The notes under the pieces: generated by a model
What the model saw: the letters and a program-made list of their open reading frames with translations, nothing else
Databases searched by the model: none
Told to the model about the DNA's origin: nothing
In this document: positions 22,290 to 34,800 of the stretch, piece by piece
Layout of the letters: the number at the start of each line of letters is the position of its first letter
Position numbering within the stretch: the stretch's first letter is position 1
Source of the DNA: Phallusia fumigata
Taxonomy: Eukaryota; Chordata; Ascidiacea; Phlebobranchia; Ascidiidae
Direction of reading: 5' to 3'
Assembly: GCA_008931825.1 (NCBI GenBank)
Contig: QXVZ01022877.1
Span: 1 to 54,205 of the forward strand
DNA: 54,205 nucleotides
Position numbers and translations under genes: made by a program

Positions 22290-24106
22290 ATGATTACATC
22301 CAAGATTTTGTTGGTCCATATACTGGTTCTTATATTTGGTTCTGGTGCATGGATTGCAGTCAATGGGGTGTGGGTTGAATTACCAGCTATTGTCAACCAA
22401 GCACCTGAATCTTGGGGATTACCTGCGTATCTTACTGTGATTTCACAATGTGGAAATCTTGGGCCATTAATCGTGACCATAATGCAGGTATAAATATGGT
22501 ACAAGTAATTTTTACTAAATCAATAAAGGCTGTGTTTGCCAAGTATTTACATTATATACACAAGGCTATAATATTTGCATGTTTTTGTAATAGTTTTTAC
22601 TTACCTGGTCAGTTTTAGAAAGGTTGATTTACTTGTAGATTTGGTTCTCCAAGTATTACAACCAGAATGCAATGATATACAGCATTACGTCCCTGGGAAC
22701 TGTAGCTTGTTTGTTGTTGTGCTTTTTTTGGAATTCAACTGCATACATTGGTGGTGTTGAGCACAGTGTTGCCCTATTTGCATTGTGGTAAGTCATTTAT
22801 GCAAATCTAAACTCATGGGTTGTTGCTTGTTGGTAAACCATCATATTCATTTTAGGTTTGTTCTTGCATTTGTTGACTGCAGTTCTTCTGTGACATTTCT
22901 GCCATTCATTACAATATTTCCCAGTGCTTTTCTTACCACATACTTTATGGGGGAAGGGTTAAGTGGGTTGTTTCCAAGTATATTTGCCCTTGCACAGGGA
23001 ACAGGAAACTCTCAATGCCTTAATGTTTCATTCTTTAATGAGACAGCAAACACCACTCAGTACAAAATAGAAGTCAAATATACAGATCCAAGGTACTTTA
23101 ACACACATTGTCACACTTTATGTTCATGATGGTGTCAATGCATTTTTAAAACAGGTTTTCAGAAGCTGTATTTTTTGGATTGTTGTGTCTCATGATGGCA
23201 CTATGCAGCATCGCTTTTGTGCTGCTTAATCACCTTCCAATAGCAAAACAATTGTATGTGACCGCAGATGAAAATTATAAAAGTGGATTGCGGGCTCAAG
23301 AAAATGAAGAAGATAGAGGAACAGCATTCTATCAGAGCATTGAATTAGAAGACTCATCCAATAGCTTAACTGATAACAGTAAAAGTAAACCAATGGAACC
23401 ATCCAACGATAATATTGATGAAACTTCACCTTCCCATCTTATTGTGAATAGTCGGAAAAAGTTATCCCGACCTCAATATGTTTACCTGCTTTTAATAATC
23501 TTTTGCCTCAATGGTATGTCCAATGGTATTTTGCCATCAGTGTCATCCTATACTGCTCTACCCTATGGTGAAGTTCCATACCATCTTGCTACCTCATTAG
23601 GAAATATGGCAAATCCTGTAGCATGTTTCGTAGCCTTCTTCCTACCCATGCATTCATACATTGGAATCGGATTCGTGTCATTTATATCAGCAGGTAAACC
23701 TATTTAACCCCAAAAACGCAAACTCGAATAATAGATTATTAAAAAAAATCTTTTCAGGCTTTGCTAGTTATCTTTTGTTTCTGGCCCTACAAAGTCCTTG
23801 TCCAGTGCTTGTGAATGCAACAAGTGGAGCAATTCTGATGGTAAGTACAGGCATACAGAGTTTTTTTTACTTAATTTATCATATTGTGGTTTGCAGGTTT
23901 TGTGTCAAATCCTGTTTGTGGGCTGTGCATCCTATGTAAAAGTGTCAGTTGCACAAATTTTCCGTAACCTAGGCCACAAAAAATCCCTGGTGTGGTATGG
24001 AGGAATAGTTCAAGCTGGTTCCATGACTGGGGCTCTAATTATGTTTCCCCTTGTGAATGTTTATTACATGTTCCAAAGTGGTATTCCATGTGAAACTTGT
24101 CCGTAA
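22290..24106 (+). CDS. SLC52A-family riboflavin transporter, 6 exons
   Basis: Exons 22290-22487, 22639-22787, 22856-23092, 23155-23693, 23758-23840 and 23897-24106 give 471 residues with consistent phases; vertebrate SLC52A3 is of similar length. The family moves vitamin B2 across the plasma membrane. Diagnostic motifs are [17 protein letters not shown] near the start, [26 protein letters not shown], and [15 protein letters not shown] followed by ALAQGTG. A hydrophilic loop (~215-270) separates the two halves. The frame is open upstream to ATGs at 22221 and 22095, but homology favours MITSKILL at 22290. EEF1AKMT2 follows on the same strand after 400 bases. Confidence 0.93.
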
Positions 24107-24506
24107 AAATTCCATTCATGTGTATTTTAATTTGTTGTGTTGTGTCTAACCAAAAGAAACTTTACCTTGTAAATGCACTGTTAATTTTTTTTAGGTAATT
24201 ACTTATGTTTCTGTTTTCCGATTTTTCTTTGTTGCATTAGCCCGATTACAGTTGTTATGAATTATGAATCCAGGTTTTTGGTGAGTGGTATTTGAATTAT
24301 GCAATGTTTTTGCGGTACCTAATTTTGCCTTAAACGTAGAAAGACACGTACTTGTAACCTAATTTGTAAACAACTGCCAGAGCGTGTATGTTGTAAATAC
24401 ATTTTATTGCAAATATTAACAATCCCTGTTGTTATCAACAGTATTGATGATATGCTGTGCTAATTACAAAAAAGTTTTAAATTACTTCTAATTTAGGATC
24501 TTAAAT

Positions 24507-25511
24507 ATGACTGAAGACACTGAATTAAATTCTTCAAAGTTAGGTACATTTGAATACTGGAAATCCTCCTATGACACAGAATTGCAACAATTTAAAGACA
24601 TTAATGATCCTGGCACAGAGTGGTTTGGTCCAGCTGCTACAAAACGCATGGTTATTTGAAGTAAAATTGCCAGTAAGGGGGCTGACAAGGTGTTTATGTG
24701 ATGTTTTTTCCATCTTAGGTAAAGTGGATTGAAAAAAGAAGTGACATACAAAAAGAAGCCAAAATTATAGATATAGGTTGTGGAAATGGATTTGTATTGC
24801 TGTCCCTAGCAGAGCTTGGTTGTAGTGATTTAGTAGGCGTGGACTATTGTGCGAGTAAGTATGGTTATATTTATGTGTTTTGACACAAAACTGTCAATGT
24901 TAAACAGTTCTCTAAAATTGTTTATGAATTATTTAGATTGCAAACTTAGATGACATTAGATTTCTTTGTGTAGCTGGTTGGTTAGACTTTACCAGTTGGC
25001 AGACGGCTCATGCTAAACAATCCCTATAACGACAGCTTTTTTCTGTTTACCCTTAACAGATGCGTTAAAGCTGGCACAGGCAGTTTTTAAAAATGAAGGG
25101 ATGAAAGAAGACGCGGTCACATGGCTTCCACTTGACATAACACAGCAACTAGTCGTACCAAGCACTCCGAATAACCGAAATTCTCGGTATCAAGTTGTGT
25201 CCAGTAATGATGCAACTGATGGCAAACAATCAAATGGAATTTTCAAGGTCTGTTTGGACAAAGGAACATATGATGCAATCAGTTTATGTCCAGATGATTC
25301 TAAAGGAAAACGCGATATGTACAAGCGACAGATTGCCGCATTGCTGGGCAAGGAAGGGATATTTTTAATCACATCCTGTAACTGGACAGTATCCGAGCTG
25401 CGCACGCATTTTACAAATTTAATATTTGTTGAAGAACTCCCCGCCCCGACTTTCGTGTTTGGTGGAAGGGAGGGAAAAACTGTTTCAACGTGCGTGTTTA
25501 CGAAACCATAG
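24507..25511 (+). CDS. EEF1AKMT2: EEF1A lysine methyltransferase 2 (METTL10), 3 exons
   Basis: Exons 24507-24650, 24719-24854 and 25060-25511 give 243 residues. It is a seven-beta-strand SAM-dependent methyltransferase; the family methylates a lysine of translation elongation factor eEF1A in the cytosol. Motif I is IIDIGCGNGF at ~64-73. The LDKGTYDAISL motif and FLITSCNWT match family signatures, as does the C-terminal ELPAPTFVFGGREG. The N-terminus (FEYWKSSYDTEL...GTEWFG) matches the family start. An acceptor-like CTTCTAATTTAG lies about ten bases before the ATG. The coding sequence converges on SMC2, 360 bases away. Confidence 0.93.
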
Positions 25512-25609
25512 CGATTACTCGTGAGAAAAATGTGTTCTAAAACCACAGGAATGCCCAATATCTTGTATTTCTGGTGTCATTTGGACTGCCGTTAGAATAT
25601 TTCTCAGTC

Positions 25610-25615
25610 AATAAA
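25610..25615 (+). terminator. Poly(A) signal of EEF1AKMT2
   Basis: AATAAA lies 99 bases after the stop codon of the plus-strand gene, in the gap before the convergent SMC2 stop. Confidence 0.55.
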
Positions 25616-25871
25616 CAGACCCCGGAAGTTGCTGTTTGTAGTATGCAGGAAAACCTGCTGTGTACCTTAGACGCAGGATTTTCGTTTAATGTAGGATTCT
25701 GACATTAGTGCACTTTCATATGCAATACTTCTCGGCCAATGAACGGTATATAGCAGTCCTGTAACTTTTCATGACTCTCACAATCGATCTCGTCAAAAAG
25801 TCAACATGAATAATGCTGGTGGAAAGTATATTACACAAGAACATGAAAAACTAGCGGCAGTCGTTCCGTAT

Positions 25872-28800
25872 TTACACTTGGGCCTGTTTGCGGGCACGCT
25901 GTTGTTGGTTGGAGGTGGCTGTAGTGAGCGGTAAGTTCGTTAATGGATTCCTGGTAGAGGCGGGGATTGACTGAGCATATCGGTTTACTGTCGAAACTCC
26001 ATCAACAAACTTCGTGCGAAAGAGCACGTTGGCATTGTTAAACATCCCGTCCTTTAGTGATACCACAATGAACTGGAAAACATGAAACAACGAACCAGTT
26101 TTATCAGCACAGTTTTGTTGTGTCGGTGCGTTACTAAACATCATTTTCATCTCAGTAGTGTGTTCTGTAGCTCTGGTCAAATTTTAAAGACAAGGCGTGC
26201 ATTTAATAATAGTGCTGGCACCTATTTTTACAGCTGTTCACCGGCTTGTGACTTCCATGTACACACAACACTGATTGTGTGGTTAACACTGCAAAAACGC
26301 TGACGTGCGGAAATAGAAACAATAAAAACCTTTCTAATGAACTCACTTGTACATTGCGGTTAATTATTATTCCCCCAGCGTGTTTGACTTTCGTCAGGTA
26401 ATTGCATAAAAATACAACTGCTTTTCTCCACATATTTGTCAACACGGCGTCTCACCTGCGAGTGCTTGAAATGTTCCCTCAGCATTCCGCCAATGTTTTG
26501 AGTATGTGACAAGTCAAGTGCCGCGTCTACTTCGTCAAGAATATAGATTGGAGCCGGTTTGAGCAGAAGCATCGCCAGGATCAACGATAACGCTACCAGT
26601 GATCTGAAACAAAACCAAATAGCATTATTGTTGGCTAGTGGCAAGTCCATTAAAGGTATTGAGGGGGAGGGGTCTGTTTTTTGTGTGTATATCGACTGTT
26701 TGCGATCGCTTAACTGTTGCAGAAGTGTTTAAAAAGTGGTAAAGTCGTATTATTGTTACAGCAAACAAGCTTTAAACCCGTTTTAAATTGTCAAAGCAGA
26801 TTTTGGGTTTCATTTGTATTTAATAAAAAATAGCAGTTTAACAAAACATAGAAGCCCCCAAACCAAAATTATAAGGGGACATTTCCCCTGGGATATTCGC
26901 CCTTGTTCTTGGCGGAGGTGTTTTGTATGGCAGGGCGTCGAGCGATGTGATGTTAATGGATTTCTGGCAGAGACAAAATATAGATTACGAAAAAAACATA
27001 CCTTTGACCCCCACTCAGTTCATTGAGGTTTGTTTTCCAAACATCCCCGAATCCAACGTGAAATTCGAGACCAGCCAGCACACTACCGCCCTCGGGTGGC
27101 GCCAGTTTCGCCGTTGCCCCAGGAAGTAAAGCAGAAAATATGGTGCTAAAGTTCTTGTTGACCTAAATGACAAGCGAATTCAGCGTGTGACTGTGGTTTT
27201 TGTGGTAGTATAGTGCAAGGAAAGTGCTATAACCTGCGCGTAGGCTTTTGTTACAGCCTCGTTCTTCATTTGATCAAGTTCTTCAATGGTGCGATGAATT
27301 TTAGCTTTGTCATTTTCCACAATCCTTTTTTTCTTGACCAGCTCGTTGTACTGCGGAAATAGGTGTGTCGTTTTACACACAAGGGCTCGTCAAAGGAGCA
27401 AACAAATCACTTTTTGAGAATGTGATTTTTACACAAAGATAGAACTGGCGAAATCTATAAAGTCTTCTTGAAAAAAGAAATTAATGAAATAAACGAATTA
27501 TGACTGTACCATTCATTTTAATCGGCATATTTGGTAGGCATTTCCTACTTAGTCGCAAACAAAATTTAAACAAGTATTTGTAATGCAAAAAGCAGGACCG
27601 TTTTTTGTTATGGGCAAAATGCAACAGAGATATCAGAAAACGCAAGTGTTACCTTTTCCTCTGCTTTACCAAGTAGACTCATTGCTCTCATGTTGACAGA
27701 GCGACTCAATCGTTCCTGTGTTTCCTGCAGTTTCTCCAACCTTCGCGCAGCTTCCTTTGGCGGATTGGCCGTGAAATCATAAGCTGAGCCCGTCTTGCCA
27801 AACTGGACTCGGTCGTTTTTGATCCAATCGTGTTCTTCAAGCATATCTGATACCTGCTCATCACAAAAGTGGTTTAATGCATTTCCCTGCACAAATGATA
27901 CATATTCGTTAAAGCGATTTCGGAACAGCTGAAAACCGTCGTTTTCTTTGTTTGTTTCTTTTTGTCCTCGGTGGGCGGAACAACGCCCGATTGCGTCATG
28001 TACAATCAGACTGTTGTCGAGCTTTAAGCTTTATTGCATTTACCATGGGTAATTGTTTGTTTAACTTTTGGTTCAACTGGGTCGAAGCAGTGTTGTATAA
28101 TGTTTTTGTTTAGAAAAACCAAGAGGCCGAGAGATGATGAGAAATTAAAGTCGTGCGGGCACAATACAGTCGCTGACCACTTGGTCATCCTGTCCTGCAC
28201 GTTGCGATGTGTTTTCGCGCGATGTGCTGGCTGGCTGGCGAAGATTTGCTTCAAATGTTGGGGCCTAATTGGCATGTAAATGTGATTACAGAATACAAGT
28301 GGATTGGTTGGTTGATTGAAACGAGTGGCCTGCGCGTTTAAGTGCGCTAGGATGATTCACACCACTCTCTGCCAAATAGTTCATGTACGTCAGTAAGTTT
28401 TTCGAAGCCATTGTGAAACCACAGCGTTTGCCATTTAAACAGGTACAAAGAAAAAAAGAAAAAATCAAAGCCAATAAGCAAACAAACTGCTGCTGTCCAA
28501 CTTTAAAACAAACACACCTTGTCCGATGCCTCCTTGCTTTCCTGGATGTGTTTATCAATCGCGGCCTCCTGCTCTTGATTCTTCCTCGTCCACTGAAGAG
28601 CTTCTTGGTGAACAGCAGCTTTCGCCTTCGTGCGTTGCTGAATATCACGATTTACAACTTGTATGTGATCTCGATGCTTCTTCAAGTTAAGTTTTGACGT
28701 TTTCACTAAATCCTGTGAAGGGCGAAACAAGTGATTTTAGTCGGTTTGTGTTAAGATTAAGCAAAACCATAAAATATCCGTAGATTGTATCCATCAAAGA

Positions 28801-31800
28801 TTTGAATCTGGTTGTTCAAGAACCTCAAGGAAAAATTAAGAAATTCTGATTTATAGACTATTGTGGCAAGTTGGACATAATATCGTTTTTGAAGAAAATC
28901 AGAGAAACTTTCTAACACATCCCATTTACCGTTGCCGCGTCAGCTTTTTCCTTCACCGCTAGATATCGTTCTTGTGCTTGTGAAATTGATTCCTCAGCCC
29001 CCTTAATTTGTTCATCATATTCAGATGATTCCTGTGATAGTTCCTGCATCTCCAACCTCAGTGTGCTTAATTCCTTGAAAATAAAATTCCATTTAAACAT
29101 TATTTAAAAACATTTCGCTTAAGTTCTGTTCGGCAAAATACAAGACCCCGAGGCGGTAGTTGAACCACGAACCGCGAAACCTAGGCAGAGTTGAAACGGT
29201 TACTAGTTACAACTGATGTATGTCTGAAACAGCTCAACACAGTGGTTCCCAATGATAAGTGTAGTATTTCTTTTGAGTTAGACCAGTGGTTCCAAACGTT
29301 TTAATATTGCTTTTTATCAATTCTTGTCTAGTAGGGGAGGAATGAAAAGTTCCAAAATGAGCTAAGGGGGGAATGCATCAAAAAAGTTGGGAACCATTGG
29401 CTTAACAGATGTATGTGCCAAACTATAAGAGTAAGAACTGTCACAAACAGTAATTTACGGAGTACACAAATGTAAGCTGTTTGGTAGGGCTGGGTAAAAC
29501 AGAACAAAGACCGAAAATTTTACCTCCTTGATAGTTTCTGCAGCAAGTTGTGACTTTTCAGCTAAAGCTCCTGCTCGTTTCATCTCAGCTTCAGCCTCCT
29601 TCAGTTCTCTAGCTCGTTCTTCTGGAGCGTTTTTAATTTTCCTCTGTAATTCTTCAGCTCTGCTGTGTAAATTAGCGAGTGTTTCCTTTGATGAGTTTAA
29701 CAGTTGGTTGCACTCGCCTTAACGAAAAAGGACAATAATGTTAGTGTTAATTTACACGTGCATGCGAAAGATTCTTTAAGTCAGAGCTTCCCAAACTAGG
29801 CGTCGTGCAACGAATTTTGTGGGCCCAATTTCCCAACTGGTCGTAATCATCATCTTCATTTGCCTTGGATTAACGTTTGAAGCTTACTAACACTGTCATG
29901 TTGAAACTGCTCAAAACAAATTAATATTTGATTTTGTTTTCTAGTGGTACTTTTTCAACAAACGGTATGTTTTGAACTGGGTTTTTTCCGTTAAACGTTA
30001 AGAGTTGCGGAAAAGTTTTTAAAATCAACAGGGGTCGCAGACCAAAAAGTTTGGGAAGCCCTGCTTTAAGTAACAAAAAAATCTTAATACTTCCAGTCGA
30101 ACGCAACATGTGATGGTTTAACTCAAGGCAAGAAATTAAGAAGATGGTTCATTATAATCAATATAAGCTCATCATATACCTATGATGGACTCAAGAGATT
30201 TGATTTCAGCCAACAATCTTCCGTGTGATCCGTCGTTTAATCTCGCCTGTAAATCTTCAATTTCTCTCTTCTTCAACCGCATCTGGTTGTTGAGTTCATG
30301 ATATTGTTCGGCAACCGAACTTACCCTGACTATTTCCTTCTCCAATGCAATGAGGTCTTTCTGTAACACAATATTAGAAATAATAACGAAGACATAAACA
30401 CAGTATAAAAACTCCATTACCAGTAATTATCCGTTCACACGAAAAATATTTTTAGGGCAAAATCACAAAGTAGAAGCATATGTGTCGTTCATTACTGTTG
30501 GAAGTGGAATATGAAAAAAGAACATTTATATTTCGCCATTTGCAGGTTGGGCAAAATATCCTTAGTAGGTTGTCGGTTTAACGTCTTGATAGTAATTAGG
30601 AAATGGACTTTGCACTAATACATTGCACCTGTAGGTGAAATGTACCAAATACGGTACACCTCGGTTAATCAGGATAAAATTTTAGGCACAAATGATTTCT
30701 AATGTTTTTCTCAACAAAACACTTTAATCTTCGCCTAATCCGGATACAAGTTGTTCTTTTTGCATCACCTATCCCGGATTATTCGCTTTGCAATGATAAA
30801 TTTGTGTACTAAATCACGTTGCAGTTGCATGCTTATTTACAACTGCTTATTGTTAGAAAGATGCTTCTCTACATTGTACTCCACTGTCTACAACATTGTC
30901 AACTCGCAATCACTCGGCTGAGCCCCCATTAGTACCACGGGTATGATGTAACAGTCATTTGTCATGCTTGTCGCCCAATGCTTTGGGAATTCAGGGCGTA
31001 AGGTTTTACTGAACCAGTAAATTCGTTTTATTTTTAAGGAATTCCATCATCAATAAGTCGGTAATGCGTTAAATTAAGGTGACTTTTTTCGATCAAGCAC
31101 TATCTAAGCACTATCTAAATAACCCTTGAATCTAACGAACCAGATCTTCGTCCAAACCCCGGATGAATTTTTCGGTTCAATTGAATCCGGATTAAGCGGG
31201 GTTTACTGCATAAACGTTCTGTTTTGTGGGTACCCTGCCAGAGATTTTTACAAAAAATTATAAACCTCTTTCTGCTTCAATTCTTCTCTTGAAGATTTCA
31301 ATTTTTGAAGTTCAGCAAGCACTGGACTGGATTGTGAACGGGCTCCTCCAGTTAATGTTCCAGATGGATCGAATAATTCACCAGCTAATGTCACCGTACG
31401 AGCTTTCACGTTGGGATCAAAAGCAACCTTAAAGTTTTTTTATTCAGTGTCAAGTTCGCCGAAATTTTTCAAATAAACGAAAACATAAAAATACGACAAC
31501 GCGGTTGTATAGCATAACTCAATGCATAACTCATATTTCGGTTTGGGGAAGTTCACAACGGTTACGTATGCCAAAAAGTTGTTGAAATGTTTTTCGTGAA
31601 ATAAGGAAAGATCTAATTGTTATTGTTAGTTGTGTGTATTTTCGCAAGCATTGTTTGTTTGATTTTTATCCTCATGGGGCGGAGCAACGCCAGAATGCGT
31701 TATACCCATTATGAGTCCGCCGTCGAGCTGTTGGATCGATTTTCGAAAGTTGGTGACTTAATTTGGGCCAACCTATAGAATTTTTCTGGTTTGGAGCAAT

Positions 31801-34800
31801 GTCGCTTAAGTTTCTCAAGGAAACACAAGCGACAGAGATGGGATTAAAACCCACAACCTTGTGTGCACAAAGCAGTCGCGCTAACCACTCAGCCATAAAA
31901 TGAACGATTTAACAGGCGAGACAAGAGTCAAAACAAAGACACCACGCTGTCGCGCGGCAGCAGGTCAGAAGCAAAAAGTTTTCATTGCATTAAATGTATT
32001 TGGGCCACATGTTAGTTACAACAGTAAGTTTTTCCACTTACCCTGTTAGCATTTTGCATTGTGTCGCTAACTAGAGTTGTTCCGAAAACGTACTCCAATG
32101 CCTTCTCAATTTCAGTATCACCACCAACCAAGGAAAGGGCCAAATTTACATTGTCAGCGCCAACTATCGATTTTGCCCGTTGCACAACCTGTACAGTGTA
32201 AAAATCGCTGTAACGAAAACTAAAGTCGATAGTCAAGTAGCAAAGTTTTACCCGTTTGTCCAGAGAGCGCGCTGCCACTTTATTAATAGGGATAATTGTA
32301 CACCTGCGTTTCAGTTGACCATATTTCAGCAGTTTTTCGCCAGTTTCGTGGGTATCCACAACCACGTTGTATAGTCTACCACCGGCAACTACCTCCAGAG
32401 CTAAAAAATAACAAACAGTTAAAATTAGCATCAACAATTTAAATTTTGGAAATTTAATTTGATAGTAAAAATTAGTAAAATTTCTCGAATTACAACAAAA
32501 AATACAAAACAAACATAGACGTTACGTAGAAGATTATGCTGCCATTTTTTCGCGAATTTACACATTTTGTTTGATGTGAAACTTTTAATATTACGTGTTT
32601 TCATACCTGTGGCAGCACTGATGTCATTTACATCAATTAATTCCGCGACCAATCCCTTAACTCGGCTTCTGTCCCAGTTTCTTTCTGGGTCTCTGCACGA
32701 CAACATTGTACAAAGCTTGCAATATTTGGTATTTACTAGGCAGTAATTTACCTGTAGTCGAATCTTAGAGATGGGAACTTGTTGTACAAATCCTGTGTGT
32801 GACGGCGAAGTTGTGAAATCGTATGCGTCAAATTTCGTTTTTCTTGTATCAACTGTTCTTTTTTACCATCTGTAGATATAAGCAGGAATTGTTTTAACAA
32901 TATGTTGGAACTAATAATCAATCCAATAATTCTTTGCTTGGATAAAACGTCACATATTAATTTGCCAGGCATTTAAACCTACAAAATTGGCCACAATCGT
33001 AAAATAGAACATAGCAATGGCAATTTTAGTAAATCGCCCACACAACTTATAATTAGACATACACCTTCATAGTTTAACTTCTCAATTTTTCTGCGATCGT
33101 TTTCAAAAACTTGTTGTGCTTGTTTTAATACTGCTTCATCTTGTTTGTAGGAAGATTCTGTATTTTTCAGCTGTGACTGTTTCGGCTTTAGTTCTTTATT
33201 TGCATGTTTTAGCCGCATGTCTGTCTAAAAATAAAGTTTCAGTTTAGTTGAGCAAAAACTTTCTGTTATATAACAACAACATAAGTATTCAGAATTTACA
33301 AAAAAACAGAGAAAAGGTGGTTGTTTTACCCAATTTTTATTTTATGTTTTCCCTACCTTTCTATCCCTATTCTGACATTGAAAAGGTATGTCATGTTATG
33401 CTTGTATTCTGCCATTCAATAATTTTGAAAAAAGTAAGATAATACCACAATACCAGACTACATAACATAATAACCCAATATACAATCTGCAAAGCTGAAA
33501 TCGGATTAGGACAGTGTTTATTTATTTGAACAATTAATCTGGTGGTGTACTGGTGCTATTCAAACAAAACGCTGTATATGTTTTTTAAATCAGTCAAATG
33601 TTTTATGGCTAAAGCGCAAACTTGCAGGGAAGAAAAGAGAAACAGAGTGAACCTGATATGTGTCCCTTCGAATAGTAATTATAACTAAATTCCTTACCTT
33701 TTTTAGTTCACTTTGAAATTCACTGATCTCCTTCTTAACATTCAACAACTGAGAGTTCCAAGATGCTTCAATGCCATCATGAGCTTTTGCCAAACCAGTG
33801 GATACAGCCTTAGTGTACAGCACAAATTTATTTCTACTCTTTATTCAATTTTCCACAGTGTATTTATGTAAACAGTTAACAAATGTATTTTCCATAGTTC
33901 AGATAAGGCATATTTTCAATATATTTGTTTGATTACTATAGTGTGGCCTTTGACATGCTTATCATGGTAGTGACTTATAAAAAGGTTGCCCAACACTGAT
34001 GCAGAACATGGAGTAAAACTTAAAAACTTACTTGAAAGTGATTTTGAGCTTCAGCATATGCATCAGAATGTTTTTTATTTTCGACTTCAGCTTTGTTACA
34101 CTTTTCCTCTAACTTTGCTATGCTTTTATTCTTTGCAGTATTAGTGGCTTCACACTACAAAACAACAACATATTCAGTCCCCCAAATGTTTCTGGACACA
34201 TTTAGTACAATAAAAGCACATTTTACAAACCTCAGTTTTGCTTTTTTGTAAGTTTTTTAACTTCTTCTTTTCAGCATTGACATCATTTCTTTGATTAGTC
34301 AAATCACTCTGTGCTTTGGCCTCAGCCTTTTCACTGTCCCCAAGAATGTTTTCAAGTTCTTTCAGTCGAACACCAGCTTCCTAAAGGTGCAAAATACATA
34401 GATTTATTTGTTCTATCATTTACTGTCTTAGTTTAACATACACTGTCTAGGGAAAGCTCCAAATTCTGAATTTCTTTTGTCATCTCTTCAAACTTTTCCT
34501 TCAGGTGTTTTACCTAGTAAACAAAAAATATAGTATTTATGATGACTAACAGTATTAACTGTAATGTGATGGCTCAGGTTAGAAGGGGAAGATCTCTACA
34601 CCATATCAAAACCAAAAGAACTCACTTGTTGTTCTATTTGTTCTCTTTCAGCCTTTAAAGCATCCAAATCCCCAGAAGCATTATTTGCAGTATTGTCAGC
34701 CATCATGAACTGATAAGCAATAAGAAGTCGGGTAAGTCGTTCAACTTCTCGCTGTACTTTCTGATACTCCAGGTATGATGATCGTTCATCACGTAGCTTT

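Noticed and set aside
27887..28517. Possible missing SMC2 exon between exons 19 and 20
   Set aside because: Exon 19 and exon 20 join in phase and the joined protein aligns with the family without a gap; the open frames there belong to a degraded SINE.
31672..31896. Minus-strand frame beginning [16 protein letters not shown]
   Set aside because: It is the translated tRNA-like head and body of a SINE; such frames are common in these elements and not genes.
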